A DNA stretch of 64,000 bases from Anagrus nilaparvatae (Eukaryota > Arthropoda > Insecta > Hymenoptera > Mymaridae): the NCBI GenBank assembly GCA_022575985.1, contig JAKSXM010000247.1, positions 5,913,501-5,977,500 of the forward strand. The letters run 5' to 3'. The notes below the pieces were generated by a model that ran no database searches, was not told where the DNA came from, and saw nothing but the letters and a program-made list of their open reading frames with translations. Positions within the stretch are counted from its first letter, which is position 1; each line of letters opens with the position of its first letter. This document shows positions 53,270 through 64,000 of this stretch, in pieces. Both the position numbers and the translations under genes were made by a program.

Positions 53270-54820
53270 ACTAATATTTAATAAAACTGTTTTTCTTAAA
53301 ATTTAAATCCTAATTGATTTTTTTATAATGAACAGCAAACTAATATAAATTTCAACGCTTTTAAACAAAAAATTTTTTAATTTCCCTAAAATTAACCTTA
53401 AAATGGCAAAATTATAGACTAAAAATCTAAAAAAATACACAACTTTAAAATTTTTAAATCAAATCGATTTTTTATATAACGAACAGGTTACCGATATTAA
53501 TTTCAACGCTATTAAACCAAAATTTATTTAATTTTGCTAAAATTGACCTTATAAACGCAAAATTCTAGGCCCAAAATCTAAAAATATCACAATTCTTTAA
53601 ATTTAAATCCTAATTAATTTTTTATATAATAAACAGCTAACCGATATTAATTTTAATGCTTTTAATCCAAAATTTAATTACTTTTGCTAAAATTGACCTT
53701 ATAAACGCAAAATTTTAGGCCAAAAATCTAAAAATTTCACAATTCTTAAAATTTAGATCCTAATTAATTTTTTATAAAATGAGCAGCTTACCGATATTAA
53801 TTTTAATGCTTTTAATCCAAAATTTATTCAATTTTTTTAAAATTGACCTTCTAAGCGCAAAATTTTAGACCAAAAATCTAAAAATTTCACAATTCTTAAA
53901 ATTTAAATCCTAATTAATTTTTTATATAATGAACAGCTAACCGATATTAATTTTAATGCTTTTAATCCAAAATTTATTTAATTTTGTTAAAATTGACCTC
54001 ATAAACGCAAAATTTCAGGCAAAAAATTCTAAAGATATCACAATTCTTAATATTTAAATCCTAATTGATTTTTTATATAATGAACAGCTAACCGATATTA
54101 ATTTTAATGCAGTTAATCCAAAATTTAATTACTTTTGCTAAAATTGACCTTATAAACGCAAAACTTTTGGCCAAAAATCTAAAAATTTCACAATTCTTAA
54201 AATTTAAATCCTAATTAATTTTTTATATAATGAACAGCTAACCTATATTAATTTTAATGCTTTTAATCCAAAATTTATTTAATTTTGTTAAAATTGACCT
54301 CATTAACGCAAAATTTTAGGCAAAAAAATCTAAAGATATCACAATTCTTAATATTTAAATCCTAATTGATTTTTTATATAATGAACAGCTAACCGATATT
54401 AATTTTAATGCTTTTAATCCAAAATTAAATTACTTTTGCTAAAATTTACCTTATAAACCCAAAATTTTAGGCCAAAAATCAAAAAATGTCACAATTCTTA
54501 AAATTTAAATCTTAATCGAATTTTTATATAATGAACAACTAACCGATATTAATTTTAATGCTTTTAATCAAAAATTAATCTAATTTCGCTAGAATTGACC
54601 TTATAAAGGCAAAGTTCTAGGCCAAAAATATAAAATTTTCATAATTCTTAAAATTTAAATTACAATCGATTTTTTACATAATGAACAGCAAACGGATATT
54701 AATCTCAAGGCTTTTAAACCAAAATTAATCTAATATCGCTAAAATTGACCTTTTAAAGGCAAAGTTCTAGGCCAAAAATCTAAAAAAATACACAGTTTTA
54801 AAATTTTTATTCATTTCAAT
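53270..54820. repeat. AT-rich minisatellite, unit 2 copy
   Basis: Copy of 39490-41040 with a few single-base changes. Confidence 0.85.
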
Positions 54821-56106
54821 CGATATTCTTTTCAACAAGTTTAAGCCAAAATTAATATAATTTCCTCATAAAAAACGCAGTAATATAAGTAAAAATAAAA
54901 TATCAAAAATCATTATTAAATTATTAAATTATACTCACAAAAAATACGTATATACACAATTTACACACATTAAATGCTTTTTTAATTTTATTTGAATACA
55001 TTCTTGGTTATAATTCCCTTTTGTCTCTTCTTGTCTTAAAATTAATAAATGAGTATACATTTTTGAAAAAAAAATCTTAAAAAAAAACAAAATTTTTTAA
55101 ACCAAAAAAAAAAATTAATGTCAAAAGTTATTGTTCTATTTATTTATTTATTTATTTTATTTTTCAAAAAAAAGAGAAGTTAATAATACGATAAATTAAA
55201 TTTCACCTAAATATTGTTAATAAATAATTTTATAAACACAAAAGAATAAAATTTTTCAATTACAAAAGAAAAATTTATAATTATGAAAGGTAAAAATGTA
55301 TATAAATTTCTTTTCTCCCCTAAACTGCTCGGAATTTTCCCCAGTTGGAAATGATTGTTTGGATCGAACTTGTGGGGCGAGCTAGATCTTCGATCCCTAA
55401 ATTTAAAGATGAATGGCCCTCGCATCGTAGTGAGGTGAGCTAGATCCCTGAATCTGGGAAGAGAGGTGAATGGCCCTCACATACAATCTAAAGCAAAAAA
55501 ATTTAACTGGCCCAAATTGCAGGGAAGCAATTTACTCTGGGACGAACGGTTGACAAATAGCTGCAGTACAGCTCAGCATGTTCATACTCTTGTTCCGAGG
55601 AAATACGGGAGATGTAACTGAAGCTCAATAATGTATGTCCTATAAATTAATGTTATTTTGTTAATATAAAAAAAAAATATAATAATAATATAAAATAATG
55701 AAATAAAAATATAATAATTAAATATTATATAAGTAAATAGTATGTAAGTAATTTAAATAAAATGATATACAGATATGGGACCTACAGAAAAGAGATCAAG
55801 TAAAAGGAGAAATTTATAAAAAAAAAATAGACCGAAACATAATTACTAAGAATGAAATATACATTATATAATATGAATATTGTTTTTTATATTTTTTTAT
55901 TTGAAGGTAGGAATATGAATGGATAAATAAATAAATAACTAAACGTTAAAAAAAAAAAAAAAAAATAAAATAAAAAAAAAAAAATTTTTATTTTTTTATT
56001 ATGATATTAATGTACTATATTTAAACTTTTTAATTTATTAAAAATTTGTACCTAAAAAGAAATTTAAATTAAATTTGATACGTGATTATTTTTATTTTCT
56101 TAGATA

Positions 56107-57907
56107 CTCCAGTAAAAATACGGGTTTGCCTACACTTACGGTGGCGAATATGAGATTTGCTCTAGTATAGGTTTTTTGGGTCGCTGAACACGAAAATCGG
56201 GGTCATTTGGCAGAGAAAATTGCGCATCACCCTTAAATTTGCAAAAACTACCCCCAAAAGGGGGTATTTTTGATGTCATTACCTTCTGAGTTAATAGATT
56301 TATCCAAGAATTGGTTTCTAGGGGTTTTTTGGGTCGCTAATTAAGAATCTTGATCATTTTTTAAGGTAACATTAATATTTCACCCCTAAATTAGCTAAAA
56401 CTACCCCCCAAAAGGGGTGTTTTCGCCATTTTCGCACTTTTTGCGGCCAAATTTGGCTCACAGGGGTTTTTTGGGTCGCTAATTAAGAATCTTGATGATT
56501 TTTTAAGGTAACATTAATATTTCATCCCTAAATTAGCTAAAACTACCCCCCAAAAGGGGTGTTTTCGCCATTTTCGCACTTTTTGCTGCCAAATTTGGTT
56601 CATAAGGGTTTTTTGGGTCGCTGAAAACGATTTTCATGTTTATTTTAATTAATAATTATTATATCACCCCTAAATTACCGAAAACAACCCCCAAAAGGGG
56701 TGTTTTTGCTGTTTTTGCACTTTTTACGTCAAGAAGAGGTCTAAAGAGTTTTTTGGGTTGCTGAAAACGATTTTCATGTTTATTTTAATGAATAATTATT
56801 ATATCACCCCTAAATTACCGAATACAACCCCCAAAAGGGGTGTTTTTGCTGTTTCTGGACTTTTTACGTCAAGAAGAGGTCCAAAAGGTTTTTTGGGTCG
56901 CTAAAAACGATTTTCATGGATTTTTTAGTGAAAAATTAATATTTCACCCTTATATTAGCTGAAACTACCCCTGTAAGGGGCGTATTTGCTATATTCAAAC
57001 TTACTGCGTTCAGAATAGGTCCAAGGGGTTTTTTGGGTCGCTGAAAACGAATTTCATGGATTTTTTAATGAAAAATTAATATTTCACTCTTAAAGTAGGT
57101 TAAGCTACTCTCTGAAAAGGATTTCGTTATTTTCGAATAATTTTATTTATTAATTTTTTTGTTTGCTTTGAATTCAAAAAAAATTTTTGTATATGATAAA
57201 ATATATTGATTTATCGTCGTTGCTAAGAAATGAAAACTTTGTTACCGACAATGAATACATGAGTTTATGTATTATAAACGTTGTATACTTTTAAAATCAG
57301 TCAGTAAAAAGCGCCCCTTACAGGGGTAGTTTTAGCTAATATAAGGGTGAAATATTAATTTTTCACTAAAAAATCCATGAAAATCGTTTTCAGCGACCCA
57401 AAAAACCCTTATGAACCAAATCTGACAGCAAAAAGTGCGAAAATGGCGAAAACACCCCTTTTCGGGGGTAGTTTTAGTTAATTTAGGGGTGAAATATTAA
57501 TGTTACCTTAAAAAATCATCAAGATACTTAATTAGCGACCCAAAAAACCCCTGTGAGCCAAATTTGGCCGCAAAAAGTGCGAAAATGGCGAAAACACCCC
57601 TTTTGGGGGGTAGTTTTAGCTAATTTAAGGGTGAAATATTAATGTTACCTTAAAAAATGATCAAGATTCTTAATTAGCGACCCAAAAAACCCCTAGAAAC
57701 CAATTCTTGGATGAATCTATTAACTCAGAAGGTAATGACATCAAAAATACCCCCTTTTGGGGGTAGTTTTTGCAAATTTAAGGGTGATGCGCAATTTTCT
57801 CTGCCAAATGACCCCGATTTTCGTGTTCAGCGACCCAAGAAACCTATACTAGAGCAAATCTCATATTCGCAACCGTAAGTGCAACCCCCCCCGTATTTTT
57901 ACTGGAG
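56107..57907. mobile_element. Element made of inverted tandem arrays, TA-flanked
   Basis: Termini CTCCAGTAAAAATACGG / CCGTATTTTTACTGGAG with TA on both sides. The left arm (56107 to about 57120) holds seven imperfect units of about 140 bp, each with GGTTTTTTGGGTCGCT and a CCCC-AAAAGGGG stem. The right arm (about 57305-57907) holds four such units in inverse orientation, ending nearly identical to the left start. The 180-bp middle is AT-rich. No ORF. It resembles foldback-type elements with internally repeated arms. Confidence 0.82.
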
Positions 57908-57909
57908 TA

Positions 57910-59700
57910 TAGAATGTACACTTCATATACACCGAATGCACACTTAATTTACAAAACAAAATGATATTTTATGTTTTACATATTTTACTTTTTTTATTAA
58001 TTTCATATGACAAAATTGCAAATAAACTTCATATACTTGAATGAAATTTCACGATAAATACATGTATACATTTTTTTCTTTTTTATGCTTATCTACTTCC
58101 GTAATATCCTACACCATGATGCGAAATCTGATCCGAATACACAAAACAATTTTTTCAATGCAAAGATTCAAAATAATCAATCTCTACAAATTATAATTTT
58201 AATTACATTTTTTTTCATCTGTTGATATATTTATAATAAATTAATTCATATTATATTTCATATATCGAAATATTGCCAAAATTAGCCTTGCAAAAGAATT
58301 TTTAGCGCAAAAATCTTAAAACACTAAAATTTTGAAAAAAAAATTAACTACATATTTTACATCTATTGATAAAATTAAGATCAATTAACTTATATTAAAC
58401 CCTAACTTATCAAAATATTGCTGAAATTAACGTTCAAAAAACAATTTTTCAGCGCAAATTTTATTAAAATTAAACTTTTATTAGATTACAATTAAATATA
58501 ATTTATTTTTAATAATTAAATTTATTAAGTTAACTTATATTCAATGAAATGTTTTTTTTTCTCTTATAACATAACTTATAATTACCGTTTACTGAAATTT
58601 TCCAAAACCAAAATTTAACTGCATTTTTTATATCTATCGGTAGATCTTTAATTATTTAACTCATATTAAACTAAAATTTTCAAAACACTACCAAAAGTAA
58701 TCTTGCAAAAACAATTTTTTAGGGCAAAAACCATAAAATACTAAAATTTTCTATAAACAAAATTTAACTGCATTTTTTATATCTATAGGTAAATCTTTGA
58801 TTAATTAACTCTTTAATAAACTAGAATTTCCAAAATATTACCAAAATTAATCTTGCAAAAACAATTTTTAAGGGCAAAAATCATAAAATACTGAAAGTTT
58901 GTAAATTTAAAATTAACTTCATTTTTATACCTAGCGGTAAATTTATGACTAAATAACTTAAATAATTAACTTATATTAAACGAAAATTTTTTCTTTATAC
59001 CAAGTAAATTATATTGGCCTGAAATTCTATATAGTTGCAGCCACTGACCCTGAAATGAAAATGAAAACTTTCATCCATAAAATTAAGAAAATAGCAACAT
59101 TTTGAAATTTAAAAACTAACTGCATTTTTTATGCCCATCAGTAAATACATAATTAATTATCTCGTACTTAAGTAAATTTATCAAAATATTGCCTAAATCT
59201 TCCAAAGGAAACGTTTTAATTGCAAAAATCCAAAATAACGAAATTCTCAAAATTCAAAATTTAACTGCATTTTGCATATATCGGTAAAATTACAATTAAT
59301 TAATCTCTATTAAACTAAATAAATCAAAAAATTACCAAAATTTCATTTTTCTTAAGTTACTTATTCTTTTTTTCATTATCGCTATATGACAACATTGTAA
59401 ATTTCATTTAAATATTCTTAAATACAATGCATGCTAATCTCATTTTTATTTAATTTTTTATACCATCCTTAGGTTAATCCCCGAAATTTCTCTCAGACAT
59501 TGGCCATTGCCCAACATAAGTTTATTTAATTCGTTTAGACCCCCTTTGCGGCCATCTAGGGCCCCACCTTGATCAAAAATTTAATAGGATCGACCCATTT
59601 CACTATCTACTGGAAAAAGTAGTAAATTAATAATATTTCTTAATAGATTTAATTCATTTAACAATCTTATTAGTTATAATTCTTTTTAAAATTTTATAAA
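57910..59700. repeat. AT-rich region with degenerate ~140-bp repeats
   Basis: From about 58270 to 59350, units share ACTGCATTTTTTATATCTAT(C/A)GGTA, TATTAAACTA and ATCTTGCAAAAACAATTTTT. At least five diverged copies. No gene. The style resembles the minisatellite at 39490-41040 but the unit differs. Confidence 0.6.
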
Positions 59701-59706
59701 ACAAAA

Positions 59707-59739
<33 letters not shown>

Positions 59740-60060
59740 ATATACATATATCTAGCTATATTTTTTACCTAATACTTCAAATTATTAATCAATCCTCCGA
59801 ATTCGAACCTAATTGGATTAGAAAAACCGTACATCCCAAAAGTCATTTTTTTCCACATTTTAACCCCACATCCGAAAAACTGCACATCCCAAAATTCATT
59901 TTTTATATTTTAACCGCACATCCGAAAATATATTTTAACTGCACATCCAAAAATTATATCCAGTATTCATTTTTTTAATACATAAAATAAAAAACCGTAC
60001 ATCCGAAAAACTGCACATCCGAAAAACCGCACATCCCAAAATTCATTTTTTTTTCATATT
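59701..60060. repeat. CAAAA run and CCGCACATCCGAAAA repeat array
   Basis: An AAAAC run at about 59702-59740, then from about 59825 to 60045 around nine imperfect copies of (A/C)(C/T)CGCACATCC(C/G)AAAA, often followed by TTCATTTTTT. No coding content. Confidence 0.7.
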
Positions 60061-60909
60061 TTAAAACTTTTCTCGCGTTAATTAAAACTACTGTACCTGT
60101 AAATCCAGGCAAAATAAACTATATTATATCCAAATTATTTAAATTTTATGTTCCAAAAATTAACTTAAATTTTCCATACAAATGATAAAATAAATGATAA
60201 ATTAATTGATAAATTGATATTCTACAAGATATATTACACCCAAATTTAAATTTTTTTATCATTTTTAACCCTTTAAATTATAAATTATTACTTAAAAACT
60301 ATAAAAATTGATGAATTTTTACGATTCAAAAATTAACCTAATTTTTTCATATTAATCAACAAATTCGTGTAAAATAAGCCGTATTATATTCAAATACTAT
60401 CAATTTTAATCCTTCAAATTATAAATTATTACTTAAAAATCATACAAATTGACAAATCATACAAATAAATAATAATATTATAACAAAATACAAAAATAGA
60501 ATCTAATTTACTTACAATGGACCTACAACCCTCATAATTAACCAAAAAAAAACCTTATTTATACCCTAAGTCAAATCTAAAATATAACTACTAAGTATTT
60601 TTTTCTCTCTATCAGAGCATACATAAATAACCAAACACACATATTTAAGTTGTCTTTTATTATTTTTTTTGTACAGTCTTAATCATAATTTTTCATATAT
60701 TCAAAATTAATATTTTTTTTATTTTATTTTATGTTCCTTTTTTGTTATAAATGGTAATAATGTTACGTTAAATTCAAATTCATTGAAAAGTCTTTATATA
60801 GTTTTCGCTGTAATAATAACTTTACCCATGTTATTTATAATAATAATAAAAATAATAATGAAATAAAAAGTAATAAATAATAAATAATATGTAATAAATA
60901 ATTAATAAT
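60061..60909. other. AT-rich DNA, no gene seen
   Basis: No ORF or RNA gene recognised. TAATAA-type repeats occur near the right end. Confidence 0.4.
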
Positions 60910-60923
60910 AGTATATAAGTATA

Positions 60924-61217
60924 TAAGCAGGGGGGAAGGCAGCGGCCAGCTGCCTAGGCTGCGCGTCCCAAACTGAAGTTATACCTGAAAAGGGAGTTCC
61001 GGTTTGGGACAAACAAGCGCGGGGGGTTTAAAGTGTGTTTATCCAGTAAGAATCTGGGGCGTAGCCGGCGACCGCGTTCGCTGGTGGTCTCCCAGTTGTA
61101 CACTTTGTACAACTTGGCGGTCATGGAAATTTGCGGGTCTTTAAGGCCCGCAAACACTCCATGGCTGATGTAAGATTCACATATTTCCCTTAAAAAAAAA
61201 AAAAAAAAAAAAAAAAA
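60924..61217 (+). mobile_element. Poly(A)-tailed retroposon (SINE or 5'-truncated LINE)
   Basis: A GC-rich 270-bp body (GCAGGGGGGAAGGCAGCGGC start) ends in an A run of about 27. It is flanked by a 14-bp direct repeat AGTATATAAGTATA (60910-60923 and 61218-61231). Body, tail and target duplication show LINE-machinery retroposition. The body does not match the LINE at 22750-29157. Clear tRNA boxes are not visible, so SINE versus truncated LINE stays open. The 135- and 71-codon minus-strand frames across it are chance. Confidence 0.8.
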
Positions 61218-61231
61218 AGTATATAAGTATA

Positions 61232-62158
61232 AAATACATGGAGAAAAAGATACAAAAATAATGAACAATAAAATGACGAAAATTATATAGAGATTGAAAC
61301 AACTTAACATTAAAATACAAATTTTCAAGAAAACTACAAAAAGGAAATTTTTTTTGAACACAATTTTTATTATGCAGATTTTTACCCTCCATAATTATTC
61401 CACTAAAATTTATTGCTACGGTGAGCTACTAATATCTCTTTATTGGGTGTTAAATATTTAAGTTTAATAAAATTTATAAAGTTCTGATAAATATAATGTA
61501 TATGAACAAGTATTAACGAAGCACAATATTTTATTATATTTTTTTTTACTTTTTATCTCAAAGTTTTACGTATACGCAGAAAATTTTATATGTGTTAGTT
61601 TAAAAACGTTTATTACGATGTTAGCTGGTTAATTCAAATTTCTCTCAGACTTCCTTAAATATTTGTGAAAACCAGTGGAAAACACAGATTAACTTACAGA
61701 TTTAAATAATTTTTTTTTCACATGCAAGTTCTAAAAAAATCTTTTAATATTTACACAATTTTAGGTTCAAAACTATAAGCAAATTATGATCTTTTAAAAT
61801 TATTTTTTCCAATACATATATATATTTGAAATTTCTTATACAAACCATATATATATATGCATATTTACCATAAATTCAATATAAAGATACCTAATAAATA
61901 ACTATTCTTAGTTTACTAATTACAAATAACTAACACTATTCACCATTTGTTATAATAATAATATACTAAAAACAAATAAAATTATCGCAAGAACCGAAAA
62001 ATTATTACAAATATTTATTAATAATTTATTAAGATCATTAGAGATCCTTAATGATATTAAGTCCATTTATTTTTCAAAGCTAAAATTCAAAAAAAAAAAA
62101 AAAAAAAAGTTTTTTTTGAAACAGTTAGCACAATGAAAATTTTATTTTTTATTTTACT
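61232..62158. other. AT-rich DNA, no gene seen
   Basis: Nothing recognisable beyond A/T runs and a (TA)n-type stretch near 61817-61860. Confidence 0.4.
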
Positions 62159-62162
62159 TTAA

Positions 62163-62511
62163 CCCATTAGCGCCGGCGCGACCATACCACTGACGCTCGG
62201 ATTTCGCTTAGAAAACGGGTAAAAAAATAATTTTTTTTTAAACTTAAAGTATTTCCTTACTAAATAGGACTTGCTTTACGAGATTCCGGGGTCAGATTTT
62301 TAATTTTGTATCGATAATCGATTTTTTGTCTTTTTTGGGGCTGCCATATTTAAATAACGGTCAATAATATTAAAAATCTGACCCCAGAATCTTGTAAAGC
62401 AAGTCGTTTTTAGTAAAAAAAGACTTTCAGTTTAAAAAAAAATCATTTTTTTACCCGTTTTCTAAGCAAAAATCCGAGCGTCAGTGATATGGTTGCGCCG
62501 GCGCTAATGGG
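62163..62511. mobile_element. piggyBac-type MITE (349 bp)
   Basis: Flanked by TTAA on both sides (62159-62162 and 62512-62515), with inverted ends CCCATTAGCGCCGGCGCGAC / GCGCCGGCGCTAATGGG. TTAA duplication and CCC-type ends are piggyBac hallmarks. Arms are imperfectly palindromic over about 150 bp. No transposase. Confidence 0.85.
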
Positions 62512-62515
62512 TTAA

Positions 62516-63322
62516 CATATATCTAATAAAATTACTAAAATAAAACACAATGTCTCAGAGATTGCGGAAGCAAAGGAGAAAAGAAATTTTCTCCAGGGTA
62601 CAAAAATTAGTCTAAAGTTTTTATAGATTTCATACATAGTTTTAAGTTCGATATTTAAATAAAATCAATTTTTATAAAATAAACGCAATTTTATGCTTAT
62701 AAAAACTACTTATTAAAATTTTCTTAAATTCAATAAACTTATTTACACAATAAGCAAAATTAGAATTAGTCATAGAATTTTGTCACCAATTTATCTGTAC
62801 TATCAAATCTAATATTAATATTTTTTTATTTATGTAACATTATTACACACATTTTTTTCATAAAGAATCCTGTAAAAAAAAAAAAAAAAATTTGTTTTCT
62901 TTTAAAATTTATTTAATGATTATTAAAAATCCATTGTAAGATTAATAAATTAAACTTCAAGAATATTATTTTACAATATCAAAAACCATATTTAGTTTAC
63001 AAAAAAAAAAGAAAAAAAATTAATAAATAAATAAATTTTTTGCTTTTTCAGCATTTAAGTATTTAATAAGTATCAAGTATTTAATACTAATTTTGTCACT
63101 ATAATTATTTTTAAATATGGTTACCAACATTTTATATCTTTTATAAAATCTTTTTATTATTGTATCAATTTTGTATTTTAATTATTGTAATAATTATTGT
63201 ATTGACACAGACAGCAGACGTCAAAAAAATACAAGAAGAAACCCTATCCCCTTTGCCGCCCCTTATCAACCCCATCTCCCCCACCCACTCCAATCGGGAC
63301 GATTGGATTCCCGGGAGGGAGA
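62516..63322. other. AT-rich DNA ending in the polypurine tract of the LTR element
   Basis: AT-rich up to about 63200, then a C-rich stretch (63240-63300) and CCCGGGAGGGAGA directly before the LTR. The 70-codon frame at 63160-63372 overlaps the LTR start and has no known motif. Confidence 0.45.
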
Positions 63323-64000
63323 TGTTACGTATGATAGGTCATAATTCGAGCCATTGCATCCGCATTCTTTAATATTTATATATTTAATTATATTAATATT
63401 TGTATATTTATTTATATATTTATATATAATTATTCCTGCTTATGTTGGCTCGTAAATCGAGCTAACATACCTGCATTTCCTCTTTCATACATTCTTTAAT
63501 ATCCTATTTCACCAATTCAGATCCGGCTCCTTATAAATTGACAGAAATATAAAATCGAAGGTCATTATTGACGCATTTAGAAATATTTTAGGCAACGAAG
63601 AGTTGCATTAATCCCCTCACGATTTCCCCCAAAATAATCAACGACGCTTTCGTTAATTGGACGTGACGAGACCGACGCTTCCGAGTATTGGACAATCCCA
63701 CCTAAATTCAAGTACCTGGGCAGTTACTAATTAGTTTATATAAACTGCTCTAAACCCAGTTCTACTGTCAGTTACTCTCAGTTACTTTTACATCCTCCCA
63801 TGCTAACTGGCCTACTAACATCAGGTCTAGTTTAGGAGACTTATATTCGATTAGAACAGACTTATTAGTATCTTACAGTTTAGTTAACCTTTTCGACTCA
63901 TTGACTTAGACAGTTTTTCATAATTATTTATAATAAAGTCATTAACTTAACCAAAAGTACTCAGTGTATTTATTTAATAAGTGACACAATTCCTTCATAT
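63323..64000 (+). mobile_element. LTR, copy 3 (3' LTR, cut by the window end)
   Basis: Starts TGTTACGTATGATAGG and follows copies 1 and 2 to the window edge. At both length-variable sites it agrees with copy 1, not copy 2. Preceded by a polypurine tract, so it reads as a 3' LTR. Confidence 0.88.

Larger units (their letters stand above)
43763..57541. repeat. Tandem segmental duplication, unit 2 (13.78 kb)
   Basis: Direct repeat of 30002-43762. Visible differences include a 14-nt and a 6-nt insertion in the LTR, G-tract lengths and about ten single-base changes. The unit begins inside the Gypsy integrase and ends inside the right arm of the palindromic element, which here continues intact beyond 57541. 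Confidence 0.92.
51440..64000 (+). mobile_element. Very large LTR element with non-coding interior (LARD-like candidate)
   Basis: 5' LTR at 51440-52343 with primer-binding-like site, about 11 kb of interior, a polypurine tract (CGGGAGGGAGA) at about 63312-63322, and a 3' LTR starting at 63323 that runs off the window. The interior holds no gag or pol frame, only minisatellites, the palindromic element, a retroposon and a MITE. A large retrotransposon derivative fits. An element whose coding part was replaced by other insertions is the alternative. The flanking duplication cannot be checked because the right end is outside the window. Confidence 0.55.

Noticed and set aside
60954..61392. 135- and 71-codon minus-strand frames with poly-Phe
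   Set aside because: They cross the retroposon and its A tail. The Phe run is the tail read backwards.

Overview
The window looks like transposon-dense, AT-rich nuclear DNA of an arthropod, probably an insect. The reasons are spliceosomal GT-AG introns, poly(A)-tailed non-LTR retrotransposons, Ty3/Gypsy fragments, Helitron-like, piggyBac-like and TA-flanked palindromic elements, and no recognisable single-copy host gene. I cannot name the species.

The main object is a complete Polinton/Maverick (adintovirus-type) element at 3792-22345 (18,554 bp). It begins 5'-AG, has terminal inverted repeats of about 400 bp, and is flanked by a perfect 6-bp target duplication, CTTAGT (3786-3791 and 22346-22351). 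All recognisable genes lie on the minus strand. From 5' to 3' they are: a small ORF with a myristoylation-type start; a protein-primed family B DNA polymerase; a packaging ATPase; a small basic core-like protein; a conserved protein of unknown function; a phospholipase A2; an rve-type integrase with a C-terminal chromodomain; a penton-like minor capsid protein; a glycine-rich membrane-active-type protein; the major capsid protein; a conserved protein of unknown function; an adenain-like cysteine protease; and two overlapping tail ORFs. The polymerase and the ATPase are best explained as spliced genes. The polymerase reads as seven exons joined by six phase-1 introns, and the ATPase as two exons whose intron cuts the Walker A loop. 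The capsid gene is broken by a single in-frame TAA, so this copy is probably not fully functional. The genes fit one virion-plus-transposition programme: polymerase and integrase copy and insert the DNA, the ATPase packages it, the protease matures the capsid, and the phospholipase and membrane-active protein would serve entry.

Left flank (1-3785): a decayed CR1/Jockey-like LINE fragment, a hairpin element and a degenerate tandem repeat into which the Polinton inserted. A Helitron-like element sits inside the Polinton's left inverted repeat. Right flank: a Helitron-like 3' end, then a complete 6.4-kb RNase H-bearing LINE (22750-29157) with a 14-bp target duplication. That LINE interrupts the LTR region of a decayed Gypsy element.

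From 30002 to about 57541 the sequence is a direct tandem duplication of a 13.76-kb block (30002-43762 and 43763-57541), nearly identical between copies. Each copy holds Gypsy pol fragments, a Helitron-like element, two palindromic elements, a G-rich array, an 888-904-bp LTR, an AT-rich minisatellite and a large element built of inverted tandem arrays. The rest (57542-64000) is AT-rich repeat DNA with a poly(A)-tailed retroposon, a piggyBac-type MITE and, at the right edge, a third copy of the same LTR preceded by a polypurine tract. This suggests a very large LTR element with a non-coding interior.
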